From Duganella sp. 1411 (lineage in GTDB: Bacteria; Pseudomonadota; Gammaproteobacteria; Burkholderiales; Burkholderiaceae_D): DNA of 64,000 nt. The stretch spans positions 930,001 to 994,000 of the forward strand of contig NZ_JAFICD010000002.1 of the NCBI RefSeq assembly GCF_017833525.1, written 5' to 3'. The notes under the pieces are model-generated. The model saw nothing but the letters and a program-made list of their open reading frames with translations, had not been told where the DNA came from and ran no database searches. The position numbers and the translations under genes are program-made. Positions 55,601-63,807 of the stretch are shown in pieces (the first letter of the stretch is position 1; each line of letters starts with the position of its first letter).

Positions 55601-56266
55601 TCACTTGAGCTTTTTTAGATATTCTTCGGACAGTTTCTGGAACAGCAAACTGGTCTCGTTGCGCAGGTACGGGCCGATCTGCGACAGCACTTGGTAGCAG
55701 CCGCGCGCGAGGGCGTCGGCCATCGATTGCTGCTCGCTGTACTTGCGCGGATTGCGCACGTATTCGTACGACAGCCAGTAAGTCGCCACCACCACCATGT
55801 TGGTGGCCATGGCGTCGATGGCGGCGTCGGACGCCTCCAGCGATTTTTCGCTGCGCAAGTCCTCGCACAGCTGCTTGGCGACCTTGATCTTGTGCGCCAG
55901 GATCTGCTTGAAATGCAGCTCCAGCTTGCGGTTACGCGACAGCAAGTCGTTGAGGTCGCGGTAGAAGAAGCGGTAGCGCCAGATCAGCTCGAACATCAGG
56001 TGCAGGTACATCCAGACGTCGTCGATGTTGGAGCGGCGGCCGTTGGGCACGGTGAGGATGCGTTCGATCTCGGCCTCGAACTGGACGAAGATCGAGTTGA
56101 CGATGTCGTCCTTGTTACGGAAATGGTAGTACAAATTGCCTGGCGAGATGTTCATCTCCTCGGCGATCACCGTGGTGGTGATGTTGGGTTCGCCGAACTC
56201 GTTAAACAAGCGCAGGGACAGTTCCAGTATGCGTTCACGGGTGCGGCGGGGTGCTTTTTGTTGCAT
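55601..56266 (-). CDS. TetR/AcrR-family regulator (PhaD-like)
   Basis: Repressor with N-terminal TetR HTH: RERILELSLRLFNEFGEPNI, TTTVIAEEMNISPGNLYYHF, RNKDDIVNSIFVQFEAEIER. The wording ISPGNLYYHF and the C-terminal part (WRYRFFYRDLNDLLSRN) resemble PhaD-type regulators of polyhydroxyalkanoate genes. 221 residues. It is the first gene of the operon with TPR, LOG and GT genes, and probably regulates it. Confidence 0.88.
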   Translation of the reverse strand: MQQKAPRRTRERILELSLRLFNEFGEPNITTTVIAEEMNISPGNLYYHFRNKDDIVNSIFVQFEAEIERILTVPNGRRSNIDDVWMYLHLMFELIWRYRFFYRDLNDLLSRNRKLELHFKQILAHKIKVAKQLCEDLRSEKSLEASDAAIDAMATNMVVVATYWLSYEYVRNPRKYSEQQSMADALARGCYQVLSQIGPYLRNETSLLFQKLSEEYLKKLK

Positions 56267-56601
56267 AGCGAGGATCTCTGTTTATTCTCATGCAAGCATA
56301 ACACCGATGACGCCAAACTGAGAACACTGGGACCGCTTTCAACGTAAATGAGGGGGGATGGGCGCAAGATAGGCGGTTCTTCGGCGAAAGCCGGGCAAAC
56401 GCCATGGTGGCCGGACGGCCCCGGCCGCAGCCCGGGCCGACAGACTGGTTAAACTAACAACTGACGGTCAGTCCCCATGGGGGTCAAGTCTAACATTCGT
56501 ACATGAGCTCGGCAGCTTTGAAACTGCGGCCGAGCTCATGTACGAATGTTAGACTTGACCCCATCCGGTCGCATCCGGTCGCGGCCCTGGAAAGTCGGCG
56601 A
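56267..56601. other. 335-base gap without a gene
   Basis: This holds the TetR-operon promoter region (from about 56340 leftward), a G/C-rich stretch without recognisable motif (56345-56470) and the family B hairpin copy 4 (56480-56562). No convincing coding sequence or RNA gene is visible on either strand. Confidence 0.6.
56480..56562. repeat. Family B hairpin repeat, copy 4 (perfect 34-bp arms)
   Basis: GGGGTCAAGTCTAACATTCG and TACATGAGCTCGGC on the left are exactly complementary to the right arm; the loop of about 15 bases is AGCTTTGAAACTGCG. The best-preserved copy of the family. Confidence 0.93.
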
Positions 56602-57437
56602 TCACCGCTGCGGGGATGGTTGCGTCGGCGGCGCCGCCACATCCGGCGGCAACTGCGCCGCCGGCAGCCATTTCTGGTGGATCTTCAGGAAGCTGCCGTC
56701 GCGCTTAATGTCGCGCAGCGCGTCGGCCCAGGCGGTCACGGTGGCCTCCGGCGTGCCCTTGGAAAACGCGAAATAGACGCCGTCGACGCTCAGGTTGAAC
56801 GCCAGCTCGACCGCGTCGGCCGGTAGCCGGCCCGCTCCATCGACGCCGGCATCAGTTCCTCGGCGACGAACCACAGGTCGAAGCGCCGGCTCATCAGCAT
56901 TCTGGCGGCGGTTTCGGCGGTCGTGACCTCGTCGGTGACGTTGTAGCCCATGCGCCGCGGCAGGCTGACGAAGACGGTGCTGCGCTGGCCACCGGCGCGC
57001 ACCTTGTGCAGGCCAGGATCCCCGCGCCGCAGCTCGTCGAGCCGGCCCTTGACCACGTAGGCCGACACCCGCGTGGTGAACACCGGCCCGACGAAATCGA
57101 GGATCGCCTCGCGCTCGGGCGTGCGCACCAGCACCGCCAGCACCACGTTGGGCTCGGCCCTGGCCAGCGCGTTGGCGCGCGCCCACGGAATGATCTCCAG
57201 CCGCTCCGGCCGCCCCAGCCGCTCCTGGATGCGCGCCACCAGCTCGACCGCCAGTCCGTCCGGCTGGCCGTCGTGCAGGAAACTGGTCGGCTTGTTTTCC
57301 ATGCCGTAGATTTTCAGCGGCGCCGGCTGCGGCGCCGGCGCCCGCGCCGCGGCCGGGCCGGCAAGCGGCAGCAGCAACAACAGCGCCAGCCCGCCGGCCA
57401 GGCGCGCGCGCTTGCCGCCTTGTCCGGCCGCGGCCAT
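56602..57437 (-). pseudogene. Periplasmic solute-binding protein (amino-acid type), frameshifted
   Basis: SBP_bac_3-like protein. Frame 1 runs from ATG 57437: signal peptide (ALLLLLPLAGPAAARA), KIYGMENKPTSFLHDGQPDG, LAVELVARIQERLGRP, VVLAVLVRTPEREAIL and FDLWFVAEELMPASMERAGY. After RP near 56824 it leaves frame and stops at 56790. The rest of the domain continues in the -1 frame (DAVELAFNLSVDGVYFAFSK...LKIHQKWLPAAQ) to 56602. Loss of 1 or 4 bases in the CCGGCC-rich stretch would explain it; a sequencing error is possible. It starts 2 bases after the GGDEF-EAL gene and is the third gene of that operon. Confidence 0.8.
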
Positions 57438-57439
57438 CG

Positions 57440-60400
57440 TCAGGCGGAGGCCTGGACCGCGTCGGCGATGCGCAGCGGGCCGTGCGCGCGCGCGTGCAGG
57501 CGGAAGCCTTCGCGGATGTTCTCGCGTAGCACCGCGCCCTTCCACGGCTTGGTGTAGAAGCGGTCGATGGCGCCGTGGTTGATGGCGGCCATGATCGGCG
57601 TCAGGTCGGCGTAGGCCGACAGCATGATGCGGAAGGTGTCCGGGCACAGGTTCTTGACCCGCTCCATGAACTCGGTGCCGCTCATCAACGGCATGCACTG
57701 GTCGCACAGGATCACCTGCACCCGGTGCTTGGCCAGGATGTCGAAGCCCTCGGCCGCCGTCTGCGCCGTCAGGATGCGGTAGCCGTCCTGCGACAGGAAG
57801 TCGGTCAGCACGTCGAGCATGAAGGCGTCGTCGTCGACGATGAGCAGGGTTTGCTGCTCGAGCACCGCCTCGTCCACCGGCGCCTGCAACTGGCGCCCCT
57901 CGCCCATCATCGCTTCGAACTCCTCCTCGGGCAGCGGCCGACTGAAGAAATAGCCCTGCATCTCGTCGCAGCCGTGCCGGCGCAGGTAGGACAGCTGGGC
58001 GTCCTTCTCCACGCCCTCGGCGATGACCTCGAGCTTGAGGCTGTGCGCCATGTTGATGATGGCCAGCACGATGGCGGCGTCGTCCGGGTTGCTGGTGACC
58101 TCGCGCACGAAGGCGATGTCGATCTTGAGCTTGTCGATCGGGAAGCGCTTCAGGTACGCCAGCGACGAGTAGCCGGTGCCGAAGTCGTCGATCGAGATCT
58201 TGATGCCCAGCGCCTTGAGGTTTTGCAGCACGGTGATGGTCTCTTCCGCGTTCGACATCAGCGAGCTCTCGGTCAGCTCCAGCTCCAGCAGCTCGGGGGC
58301 GATGCCGTGCTCCTTGATGGCGCGCAGCACCTCCTCCTCCAGTCCGCCGACGAAGAACTGGATGCCCGAGACGTTGACCGACAGGTGCACCGCCCAGCCG
58401 TGGTTGCGGCGCCAGTCGGCGATCTTGCGGCAGGCCTCGTGGATCACCCACGAGCCGACCCGCACGATCAGGCCGGTCTCCTCGAGGATGGGGATGAACA
58501 GCGCCGGCGAGACCATGCCGTGGCCGGGCCGCCGCCAGCGGATCAGCACCTCGGCGCCGCTGATGCGCCCGTTGCCGATGTGCACCTTGGGCTGGAAGTG
58601 CAGCACGAACTCGTGGTTGTCGATGGCGCGCCGCAGCGCGTTCTCCAGGTCCAGCCGCGCCAGCGATTGCGCGTTCATCTCGGCGGTGAAGAAGCGGAAG
58701 GCGTCGCGCCCGGCCTCCTTGGCGCGGTACATGGCCGTGTCGGCGTACTGGATCAAGGTGTCGGGGTCGTTGCCGTCGTCGGGGAACACGGCGATGCCGA
58801 TGCTGGCCGTGACCGTCACCTCGTGCCCCTTGAGGTCGAACGGCCGGCGCATCGAGTCGCGGATCTTGTCGACCACGGCGATGGCGTTCTGCGCGCCCTC
58901 GGGCAGCATCAGGATCGCGGCGAACTCGTCGCCGCCGAAGCGGCCGATGGTGTCGCGCACCCGCAGGCAGTCGACCAGCCGGCTGGAGAACTGGCGCAGC
59001 AGCTCGTCGCCGATGGTGTGGCCCAAGGTGTCGTTGACGTTCTTGAAGCGGTCGACGTCGAGGAACAGCACCGCCAGCGACCATTTGTGCTCGCTGGCCT
59101 GGCGCAGCGAGTGCATCAGCGAGTCGTAGAACTGGCTGCGGTTGGGCAGGCCGGTCAGGGTGTCGAAGTGCGCCAGTTTCAACAGCCGCTGCTCGGCCTC
59201 CTTGCGCTCGGTGATGTCGCGCGCCACCGCCACCAGGATCCAGCTCGGCCCCGAGCGCAAGGTGCGCCGCTGCACCTCGACCGCCAGCGGCCGGCCGTCG
59301 CGGCATTGCAGCAGCAGCTCGGTCATGGCGCCGCTCTGGTCGCCCGCCAGCAGTTTCTCGTACAGCTCCTCGAGCTTGCGCAGGTCGCCCTCGGCCGCCA
59401 CGCCCGGGCCGATCTTGAGGAAGTCCTCGCGCTCGTAGCCGAGCATGCGGCAGGCGGTGGCGTTGACGTCGACGAAGCACATGCCGGCGCGGTCGACCAG
59501 GAAGATGGCGTCGGCGGTGGCGTCCATCGCCAGGCGGAAGCGGCGCAGGTCCTCGTCGAGGCGGATGCGGGCATTCATGTCCGAGGTCAGCTGCGCGTGG
59601 TGGCGCTTGATCTCCTCGTACAGCAGCAGGTTTTCGTAGGCCACCGAGATCTGCGCGGCCACCGTGGCGGCGACGCGCTCGTCGACCTCGGAGAAGCCGT
59701 CGGCGCCGAGCTTGTCGACCAGGTACAGCCAGCCGTGGGTGCGCTCGCGCGAGGCGATCGGCACGCCCAGGAACGAGTGCACCGGCGGATGGCCGGCCGG
59801 CAGGCCGATCGTCGCCGGATCGCCGTCGAGGTCGTTGATGCGGCACGGCAGGCGCTGGTCGAGCAGGCCGCGCAGCACGCCGGCGCGCGGCGACTGGGCG
59901 ATCTGGCGGATCGGCACGCCGGCGCCGCAGCTGGCGTAGTAACTGAGCTCGGTCGCGCCGGTCTCGAGCACGCCGATGCAGGCGTACTTGGACACGCAGA
60001 TGTTCTGCGCCACGCGGCAGCCGATCTCCACCAGCGAGCGCGGGTCGCGCTCGGTGCCCAGCTCGATGCCCAGCTCGATCAACGCGGTCAGCCGCAGGCT
60101 CACCGCCTGGAGGCTCGACAGGGAACTCGACAGCCGCTGCGTCATCAGCGACAGGTGCTCGGGCGCGCCCTCGTCGGCCTCGGCCGCGCCGTGGGCGAAG
60201 CGCGAGATCAGCTGGCTGCTCGATTCGAGCTCGCCCAGGTACTCGGCCACCTTGTCGTCGATGTTGTGGAAGCGCCCCTCCTGCGGCGGCTCGGGCGCGA
60301 AGGCCGGCAGGTCGGCCTCGCCGTCGCCCTCGCCGGCCACGGCCAGCCCCAGCGCCTCGTGCACGGTGCGCAGGATCACGTCCGGATCGGACGGCTTGGG

Positions 60401-61120
60401 CAGCACCCAGCGCACGCCGCACGACTGCGCCACGGCCATCGCCTCGCGCTCGCGGTAGGTGGCGGTGTAGAAGATCACCGGCACGTCGGCCGTCTCCGGA
60501 TTGCCGTGCATGCGGGTGACGAACTCGTAGCCGTCCATGTTGGGCATCAGGATGTCGGAGATCACCAGGTCGGGCCGCTCGGCCAGCACCATTTTGAGGC
60601 CCTCGGCGCCGTTGGAGGCCTCCAGCAGGCGGTGGCCGCCGTAGCCGAGCAGGGTCATCAGGAACTCGCGGTTGAGCACGTGGTCATCCACGATCAGGAT
60701 CGTGGCGATGTCGTTTTTAGGCGGGGTCGACATCTCCCCGCCTAAAAAAGACTCGATTTGCGTCACGAAGGTGTCCGGCTCGATCGGTTTGCCGATGTAG
60801 CCGTCGAAGCCGGCCTCGAGCAGGCGCTCGCGGTCGCCCACCATCGCCAGCGCCGTCACCGCCAGGGTCGGGATGTGGCGCACCCGCTCGTCGCCCTTGA
60901 GCGCGGCCACCACGCCGTAGCCGTCGAGCTTGGGCAGGTGGACGTCGCAGATGATCAGGTCGGGCAGCTCGCGCAGCGCGGCGGCCACGCCGGCCTCGCC
61001 GTCGGCGGCCGACAGCGGCGCGTAGCCGAACGCGCGCAGCAGATAGACCATCAACTCCATGTTGGTGGCGTTGTCCTCAATTATCAGTATTCGTGCCGAC
61101 ACCTTTGACCCCCTTGTCAT
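57440..61120 (-). CDS. REC-REC-GAF-PAS-GGDEF-EAL-REC cyclic-di-GMP signalling protein
   Basis: Large cytosolic regulator, 1226 residues. Two receiver domains (phospho-sites Asp59 and Asp189); GAF (about 330-500); PAS (about 540-660); GGDEF with an intact GGDEF motif at 729-733 (diguanylate cyclase site); EAL-type domain in which EAL reads EVL (Glu857) but NVS, TES, DDFGTGYSSL, KID, AEGVE and QGYFFSRPL are present, so phosphodiesterase activity is possible; C-terminal receiver (Asp1140, LCDQCMPLMSG). Start ATG 61120 overlaps the kinase stop (ATGA); a GTG at 61102 behind AAGGGGG is an alternative. A hairpin hides a possible internal start at 60733. Confidence 0.92.
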   Translation of the reverse strand: MTRGSKVSARILIIEDNATNMELMVYLLRAFGYAPLSAADGEAGVAAALRELPDLIICDVHLPKLDGYGVVAALKGDERVRHIPTLAVTALAMVGDRERLLEAGFDGYIGKPIEPDTFVTQIESFLGGEMSTPPKNDIATILIVDDHVLNREFLMTLLGYGGHRLLEASNGAEGLKMVLAERPDLVISDILMPNMDGYEFVTRMHGNPETADVPVIFYTATYREREAMAVAQSCGVRWVLPKPSDPDVILRTVHEALGLAVAGEGDGEADLPAFAPEPPQEGRFHNIDDKVAEYLGELESSSQLISRFAHGAAEADEGAPEHLSLMTQRLSSSLSSLQAVSLRLTALIELGIELGTERDPRSLVEIGCRVAQNICVSKYACIGVLETGATELSYYASCGAGVPIRQIAQSPRAGVLRGLLDQRLPCRINDLDGDPATIGLPAGHPPVHSFLGVPIASRERTHGWLYLVDKLGADGFSEVDERVAATVAAQISVAYENLLLYEEIKRHHAQLTSDMNARIRLDEDLRRFRLAMDATADAIFLVDRAGMCFVDVNATACRMLGYEREDFLKIGPGVAAEGDLRKLEELYEKLLAGDQSGAMTELLLQCRDGRPLAVEVQRRTLRSGPSWILVAVARDITERKEAEQRLLKLAHFDTLTGLPNRSQFYDSLMHSLRQASEHKWSLAVLFLDVDRFKNVNDTLGHTIGDELLRQFSSRLVDCLRVRDTIGRFGGDEFAAILMLPEGAQNAIAVVDKIRDSMRRPFDLKGHEVTVTASIGIAVFPDDGNDPDTLIQYADTAMYRAKEAGRDAFRFFTAEMNAQSLARLDLENALRRAIDNHEFVLHFQPKVHIGNGRISGAEVLIRWRRPGHGMVSPALFIPILEETGLIVRVGSWVIHEACRKIADWRRNHGWAVHLSVNVSGIQFFVGGLEEEVLRAIKEHGIAPELLELELTESSLMSNAEETITVLQNLKALGIKISIDDFGTGYSSLAYLKRFPIDKLKIDIAFVREVTSNPDDAAIVLAIINMAHSLKLEVIAEGVEKDAQLSYLRRHGCDEMQGYFFSRPLPEEEFEAMMGEGRQLQAPVDEAVLEQQTLLIVDDDAFMLDVLTDFLSQDGYRILTAQTAAEGFDILAKHRVQVILCDQCMPLMSGTEFMERVKNLCPDTFRIMLSAYADLTPIMAAINHGAIDRFYTKPWKGAVLRENIREGFRLHARAHGPLRIADAVQASA
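60714..60748 (-). other. Perfect 13-bp hairpin inside the gene, with ribosome site and ATG
   Basis: TTTTTAGGCGGGG (60714-60726), 9-nt loop, exact complement (60736-60748), at the REC1/REC2 junction. On the coding strand the second half of the stem and loop contain GGCGGGGAG followed by ATG (60733, codon 130). This could be an internal translation start masked by structure, or a relic of an old gene boundary: T-runs flank it on both strands. Confidence 0.6.
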
Positions 61121-62589
61121 GACTCCAGCGGCAGCGCCAGTGTAAAAATACTGCCGACGCCATACTCGCTGTCAAACAAAATTTCCCCATGCAACAGGGC
61201 CGCCAATTTCTGGCTCAAATGCAGCCCCAGTCCCGTGCCCTCGAACTGGCGCATCGAACTGGCTTGCAAACGCGATACCGCCTGGTGCCGACCGCCCTGA
61301 CCGGCGTCGGCGCCGTTGTCGCTGATGTTGATCGTGACGCAATCGCGGGCGCCCACCGTGGCCGCCTCCAGCCGCACCCGCACCGCGCCGCTGTCGGTGA
61401 ACTTGATCGCGTTGTCGACCAGGTTCATTAAAATCTGCTGCAGCGCGCGGCGGTCGGACTTGACCGTCAATTCATGGTCGGAATCGACCAGCACCAGCTC
61501 CAGCCCCTTGTTGCGCGCCTGCGGCTGCGACAGCGCCAGCACCTCGTCGATGACGGGCCGGCACTGCAGCGGCACCAGCTCGAGCTCGACCTTGCCCGAC
61601 TCGATCCGGGTCAGATCGAGCAGGTCGTTGATCAGCGACAGCAGGTGGCGCGCGCTGCTTTGCACCGTCCGCAACTGCTTGGCCTGCTCCGAATTGATGG
61701 GCCCAGGCAACTTCATCAACATGGTACCGGTAAAACCGATGATCGCGTTCAGCGGCGTCCTGAGCTCGTGCGACATGCCACCGAGGAAGCGGTCCTTGGC
61801 CGCCACCGCCTTGGCCAGCTCGACATTCTTTTCCTGCAGCGCCAGCTCGATGCGGCGGCGCTCGCTGACGTCGCGGATCGCGCTCATGAACAAGGTGCCC
61901 TCGTCCGTCGCGACCGGGCTCAGGCTGATCTCGACGGGGAACTCGGCGCCGTCGCTGCGCAGGCCGTACAAGTCGCGCCCGCTGCCCATCGGCCGCGGCG
62001 ACGGCCGCGCGCCATAGTCGGCCCGGTGCGCCTGGTGGACCTGGCGGAAGCGCGCCGGCATCAGCGTCTCGAGCAGCGCGCCGCGCAACGCCCCGTGCGC
62101 GTAGCCGAACATCTCCTCGGCCCGGCGCGTGGCTAGCACCACGCGGCCGCTGGCGTTGGCGATGATGATCGCGTCCGGCATCAACTCGAGGATGCCGTCG
62201 AAGCGCGCCTCGACCAGCTTGGCGTCGCGCACCACCTTGAGCGCGGTGACGTCCTTCTTGCTCCACAAAATATACTCGGGCGCGCCGGCGGCGTCGCGCA
62301 GCAGCTTGCTGGTGCTGTCGATGTACACCAGCGCGCCGTCCTTGGCGCGGCGCACCGACTCGTAGCTGGCCGCGCCGGCGTCGAGCGTCTGGCGCGTCAC
62401 CGCGCCGCCATCGTCCCGCCCTGGCAACTCGATCAGATCGGCCAAGGTGCGGCCGACCGCCTCCGCGCTGCTGTAGCCGAACACCGTGCGCGCGCCGTTG
62501 GTCCAGTACACCACTTCGCCATCGAGACGGGTGACGACCACCGCGTCGGGGGTCTCGTCGAGGATCAGGGTTCCGAAGTCTATCGCCAT
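61117..62589 (-). CDS. PAS-PAS sensor histidine kinase with degenerate ATP lid
   Basis: Cytosolic sensor kinase, probably the partner of the REC-rich protein next to it. 490 residues from ATG 62589 (AAGGTG upstream; longer versions begin with an unlikely Cys-rich leader). Two PAS domains (about 10-120 and 135-245), HisKA with FLGGMSHELRTPLNAIIGF (His274), N-box LMNLVDNAIKF and G2 box FEGTGLGLHLSQKLA. The G1 box, normally DxGxGI, reads DNGADAGQGG and the loop after it is shorter than usual. No TM segments. Confidence 0.85.
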   Translation of the reverse strand: MAIDFGTLILDETPDAVVVTRLDGEVVYWTNGARTVFGYSSAEAVGRTLADLIELPGRDDGGAVTRQTLDAGAASYESVRRAKDGALVYIDSTSKLLRDAAGAPEYILWSKKDVTALKVVRDAKLVEARFDGILELMPDAIIIANASGRVVLATRRAEEMFGYAHGALRGALLETLMPARFRQVHQAHRADYGARPSPRPMGSGRDLYGLRSDGAEFPVEISLSPVATDEGTLFMSAIRDVSERRRIELALQEKNVELAKAVAAKDRFLGGMSHELRTPLNAIIGFTGTMLMKLPGPINSEQAKQLRTVQSSARHLLSLINDLLDLTRIESGKVELELVPLQCRPVIDEVLALSQPQARNKGLELVLVDSDHELTVKSDRRALQQILMNLVDNAIKFTDSGAVRVRLEAATVGARDCVTINISDNGADAGQGGRHQAVSRLQASSMRQFEGTGLGLHLSQKLAALLHGEILFDSEYGVGSIFTLALPLES

Positions 62590-62637
62590 CGTTGCACCTT
62601 GTTTACTGTACTTCATACGAGTAACCATACAGCAACA

Positions 62638-62668
62638 AATCACGCAAAAAATCACACAAAATCACACA
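62638..62668. promoter_or_regulatory. Three direct repeats upstream of the signalling operon
   Basis: AATCACRCA occurs at 62638, 62650 and 62660, about 10-12 bases apart, roughly one helical turn. They lie 50-80 bases upstream of the kinase start and overlap the end of the lipase gene. A binding site for an unknown regulator is possible. An inverted repeat TTACT...AGTAA (62603-62622) lies between them and the kinase. Confidence 0.4.
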
Positions 62669-63600
62669 GGTGTTGCGGTTTTGATTTCCGCCAGCGCGCA
62701 GCGCATGATTTCCGGGTGCCGGCCCAGCGCGACATGGCCGACCGCGCCGAACACCAGGTTGCGCGCGCCGGGCAAATCGCTCGATTCCTGGGGCGCGACG
62801 ATGTTGTCGTGGACAGAATAAATCGACGAGAATAATTGGCGTTGCAAATAAGCCTCAGTGGCCGCCAGCGACGCCAGCCATTCGCTGTCGCGCCGCATTT
62901 GCACGGCGTTACTTCCAGGACCGAAGCCGGCCAAGGCGGTGCCGTGATGCGGCGTGCCCAGCGTGATCACGCGGGCGATGCGCGCCGCGCCGTGGCGGCG
63001 CAGATACGCGCGCGCCACCAGCCCGCCCATGCTGTGCGCCAGCACGATCACTTGCGTGCTGCCAGTGGCCTCGCACAGGCGCTCGACGGCCGCGTGGACC
63101 TGCGGCACGAAGTCGTCGATCGGCGCGCCGGGCGGCTCGAGGTCGACGCCGTAGTGGCTGATGCCGGCGCGCGCCAGCAGCTTGCTCATCGGAAGCCAGT
63201 AGCCGCTGTTGCAGGCGTAGCCGTGGATCAGCAGCACCGGCAGGCCGCGCGCGCGCGGCTGCAGCCGCATGCCCAGCGGTCGCAGCATGTAGTAGGAGGA
63301 CGTCAGCATCGAGGAGAAAAATTCATGCGCGAACAGCCTGGCCGCGCCGCGCCGATCGAGCGCGTGGGCGGCCGGCGTGGCGCCGCGCCCGCGCCGGCTC
63401 AGGCGGAAGTTATTGGCGTTGATGAGCAGCCGCACCAGCAGCACGGCCAGCGCCGCGACGGCCAGGCAGGCCAGCGCGGGCCAGGGCGCGCCGGACGCGG
63501 CGCGCCATGCAGGATGCCACCAACGGTACAAGGCGTACGCCAGCGCCAGCAGCGCGCCGATCTGTATCGCCAGCAGCAGGATGAGCAATCGTTTGATCAT
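62662..63600 (-). CDS. Membrane-anchored alpha/beta hydrolase (lipase/esterase)
   Basis: 312 residues. Two N-terminal TM helices (about 4-26 and 42-62), then an alpha/beta-hydrolase fold: oxyanion HG in LLIHGYACNSGYWLP, nucleophile elbow LAHSMGGLVAR, then ITLGTPHHGTAL, typical of triacylglycerol lipases, and the catalytic His probably in FGAVGHVALG. The start at 63600 gives a clean TM segment. Upstream of the signalling operon on the same strand, but with a 72-base gap. Confidence 0.87.
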   Translation of the reverse strand: MIKRLLILLLAIQIGALLALAYALYRWWHPAWRAASGAPWPALACLAVAALAVLLVRLLINANNFRLSRRGRGATPAAHALDRRGAARLFAHEFFSSMLTSSYYMLRPLGMRLQPRARGLPVLLIHGYACNSGYWLPMSKLLARAGISHYGVDLEPPGAPIDDFVPQVHAAVERLCEATGSTQVIVLAHSMGGLVARAYLRRHGAARIARVITLGTPHHGTALAGFGPGSNAVQMRRDSEWLASLAATEAYLQRQLFSSIYSVHDNIVAPQESSDLPGARNLVFGAVGHVALGRHPEIMRCALAEIKTATPV

Positions 63601-63708
63601 GTCTCATCATACTCCGCGGCGCGGGCGGCGGCAGGGGGTCAAGCGAACGGAACACTAGTCGGATCGGTGACGGCCCTGGCGATTGGGGGGGCCGGCGGTC
63701 ACGCGGGC

Positions 63709-63743
63709 ATGGCGGATTACGCTGCGCTAATCCGCCCTACGTG
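63709..63743. repeat. Family A repeat, single arm
   Basis: ATGGCGGATTACGCTGCGCT then AATCCGCCCTACGTG. The left arm is missing; a short tandem repeat starts at its right end. Confidence 0.85.
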
Positions 63744-63807
63744 TTTGCGCGTCATTGTTTGCGTGTTTGCGCGTCATTGTTTGCGCGTGATTGTTCGTGC
63801 GTCATTT
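63742..63807. repeat. Short tandem repeat, about 14-bp unit
   Basis: Variants of GTTTGCGCGTCATT repeat about 4.5 times (one unit is shortened to GTTTGCGT; later ones read GTTTGCGCGTGATT and GTTCGTGCGTCATT). The array runs exactly up to the stop codon of the GMC gene at 63808. Confidence 0.8.

Noticed and set aside
56790-60422. Open frame of 1210 codons on the minus strand overlapping the GGDEF-EAL gene in another frame
   Set aside because: Only its last part (57437-56790) is real, as frame 1 of the frameshifted binding protein; the rest is Arg/Ala/Gly shadow sequence.
57575-60745. Open frame of 1056 codons on the plus strand opposite the GGDEF-EAL gene
   Set aside because: Antisense shadow of a well-supported gene in high-GC DNA; the product is low-complexity (His, Arg, Gln, Val-rich) with no recognisable domain.
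63633-63657. Fifth family B hairpin near GGGGGTCAAGCGAACGG
   Set aside because: Only the first few bases match and no complementary arm follows.
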